Below, piece after piece: positions 6,720 to 7,375 of a DNA stretch of 7,375 nt. A model generated the notes under the pieces. The model was not told the origin of the DNA and made no database searches. It saw nothing but the letters and a program-made list of their open reading frames with translations. Location: assembly GCA_949840605.1 (NCBI GenBank), contig CATKXN010000139.1, positions 1-7,375 on the forward strand, written 5' to 3'. Position 1 is the first letter of the stretch. Each line of letters starts with the position of its first letter. Origin of the DNA: an uncultured Alistipes sp. (GTDB lineage Bacteria; Bacteroidota; Bacteroidia; Bacteroidales; Rikenellaceae). The translations under genes and the position numbers were made by a program.

Positions 6720-7375
6720 TTACTCATACCGCCAGAAGGTGACTTCCGACAGCGAGTAGGCGACGCCTCTCCACGCAGTCTGCCTGTCCGGTGCCTGGGA
6801 ATCGTTGTAGTCGATGCCTTTTCGGCAGACGAAGCGGTAGTAACGTGCCTTCACCGAGCCGTCCAGTTCCTGGGTTTGGCCCGCTGCATAGACGGCCTGC
6901 TTTTCTCCCAGTGTCATGTTGGCCGTGTCGTAGGACTTTTCGGCGATCTTCACCCAGCCGTCCCAACCGGCCTGAGGCTCGCCTTCGCCGGTATAGGCCC
7001 ACCATTCGTTGACTTTCGGGAACTGGTCCACGAAGTGATAGTAGAAATAGATGTGGATTTTGGACAGCTGCATCGCTTCGCCCAGGTCGAGCGTAACCCA
7101 AAGCGGGGCGGGATAGTAGGTGACGCCGTCGACTGTGACGGAGGGCTTGCTGTTCATGAATCCGGCGTAATTTTTACCGGACTGCGCCGAGGTATCGTCG
7201 ACTTTATAGCCGACGTAACTGCCCCAGACGCACGTGCAGCTGCCGTCCCACAGGGCGCTGGCGTTCTTGGTGCTCTCCTGGTCGAACCCTGCGATGTAAT
7301 ACGTGGCATAGGGTTTCGGTACCTGATAGGTGTTGACGGGGACCGTGGCTTTGTCGATCGCCAACTCTGTCGTTT
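6720..7375 (-). CDS. C-terminal part of a surface glycan-binding protein with discoidin (F5/8C)-like domain, 5' truncated
   Basis: The frame is open to the window edge and gives 217 residues before the TAA at 6722-6720. The codon at 7364 is TTG, a Leu in mid-protein (context TTELAIDKATVPV), not a start. The visible part begins with a strand-rich stretch (AIDKATVPVNTY) like the end of a Bacteroidetes Ig-like N-terminal domain such as DUF1735. It is followed by a galactose-binding jelly-roll pattern. ALWDG near the start is the usual first motif, PLWVTLDLGEAMQLSKIHIY lies in the middle, then NEWWAYTGEG and WDGWVKIAEKSY, and the protein ends RYYRFVCRKGID and SLSEVTFWRYE. Proteins of this build usually sit beside SusC/SusD pairs as accessory surface binding proteins. 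That role, and a signal peptide upstream of the window, are inference. No catalytic motif is visible. It runs in the same direction as the enzyme genes and is separated from them by 267 bp. Confidence 0.8.
   Translation of the reverse strand, partial: TTELAIDKATVPVNTYQVPKPYATYYIAGFDQESTKNASALWDGSCTCVWGSYVGYKVDDTSAQSGKNYAGFMNSKPSVTVDGVTYYPAPLWVTLDLGEAMQLSKIHIYFYYHFVDQFPKVNEWWAYTGEGEPQAGWDGWVKIAEKSYDTANMTLGEKQAVYAAGQTQELDGSVKARYYRFVCRKGIDYNDSQAPDRQTAWRGVAYSLSEVTFWRYE

Noticed and set aside
6716..6724. TAATTTG near the upstream stop codon as a Bacteroidetes -7 promoter box
   Set aside because: It is one base short of TAnnTTTG, has no TTTG box about 20 bp upstream, and overlaps coding sequence.
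6398..6759. Plus-strand frames across the intergenic region as a small gene
   Set aside because: They overlap the 3' end or signal-peptide region of real genes, have basic low-complexity translations, and no start context or homology that I recognise.
7362..7364. TTG at 7364 as the start codon of the discoidin-domain protein
   Set aside because: The frame stays open to the window edge and upstream codons (TTE) continue the fold; with no signal peptide, this is an internal Leu of a truncated gene.

Overview
This window looks like part of a polysaccharide-utilisation or glycan-scavenging locus from a GC-rich member of the Bacteroidales. Alistipes or another Rikenellaceae is my best guess. The reasons are the pairing of Bacteroidetes-type surface lipoproteins with secreted glycosidases, the lack of strong Shine-Dalgarno sequences before the starts, and strongly G/C-biased third codon positions (Bacteroides itself is much more AT-rich). 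The genus is inference; the phylum-level call is firmer. Every gene I can support lies on the minus strand, so transcription runs from position 7375 down to 1.

Region by region, in transcription order. (a) 7375-6720: the C-terminal part of a protein ending in a discoidin (F5/8 type C)-like carbohydrate-binding domain, with its 5' end outside the window. (b) 6719-6453: a 267-bp gap holding a perfect 12-bp GC-rich hairpin (6662-6690) and three copies of TGCAAAC, but no recognisable promoter. (c) 6452-5085: a lipoprotein with an FN3-like domain and a C-terminal phosphodiester glycosidase (NAGPA/DUF2233) domain, the family of the human mannose-6-phosphate uncovering enzyme. (d) 5059-2771: a secreted GH89 alpha-N-acetylglucosaminidase. 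(e) 2755-842: a secreted fusion of a glycerophosphodiester phosphodiesterase (GDPD) domain with a DUF4855 domain. (f) 837-1: the N-terminal 279 residues of a GH20 beta-hexosaminidase lipoprotein, whose 3' end is outside the window. The gaps between the last four genes are 25, 15 and 4 bp, which indicates one operon.

All four operon products carry export signals, and all belong to families that break GlcNAc linkages or phosphodiesters: alpha-GlcNAc-1-phosphodiester (NAGPA), alpha-GlcNAc (GH89), glycerophosphodiester (GDPD) and beta-GlcNAc/GalNAc (GH20). DUF4855 adds an activity of unknown type. Together they look like a pathway for a GlcNAc-rich, phosphodiester-containing glycan. Wall teichoic acid of Gram-positive neighbours fits unusually well, because it can contain a glycerol-phosphate backbone, alpha- and beta-GlcNAc decorations and a GlcNAc-1-phosphate linkage unit. 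Host glycans (alpha-GlcNAc-capped mucin, phosphorylated N-glycans) remain a real alternative. The substrate is inferred and is the main open question of the window.
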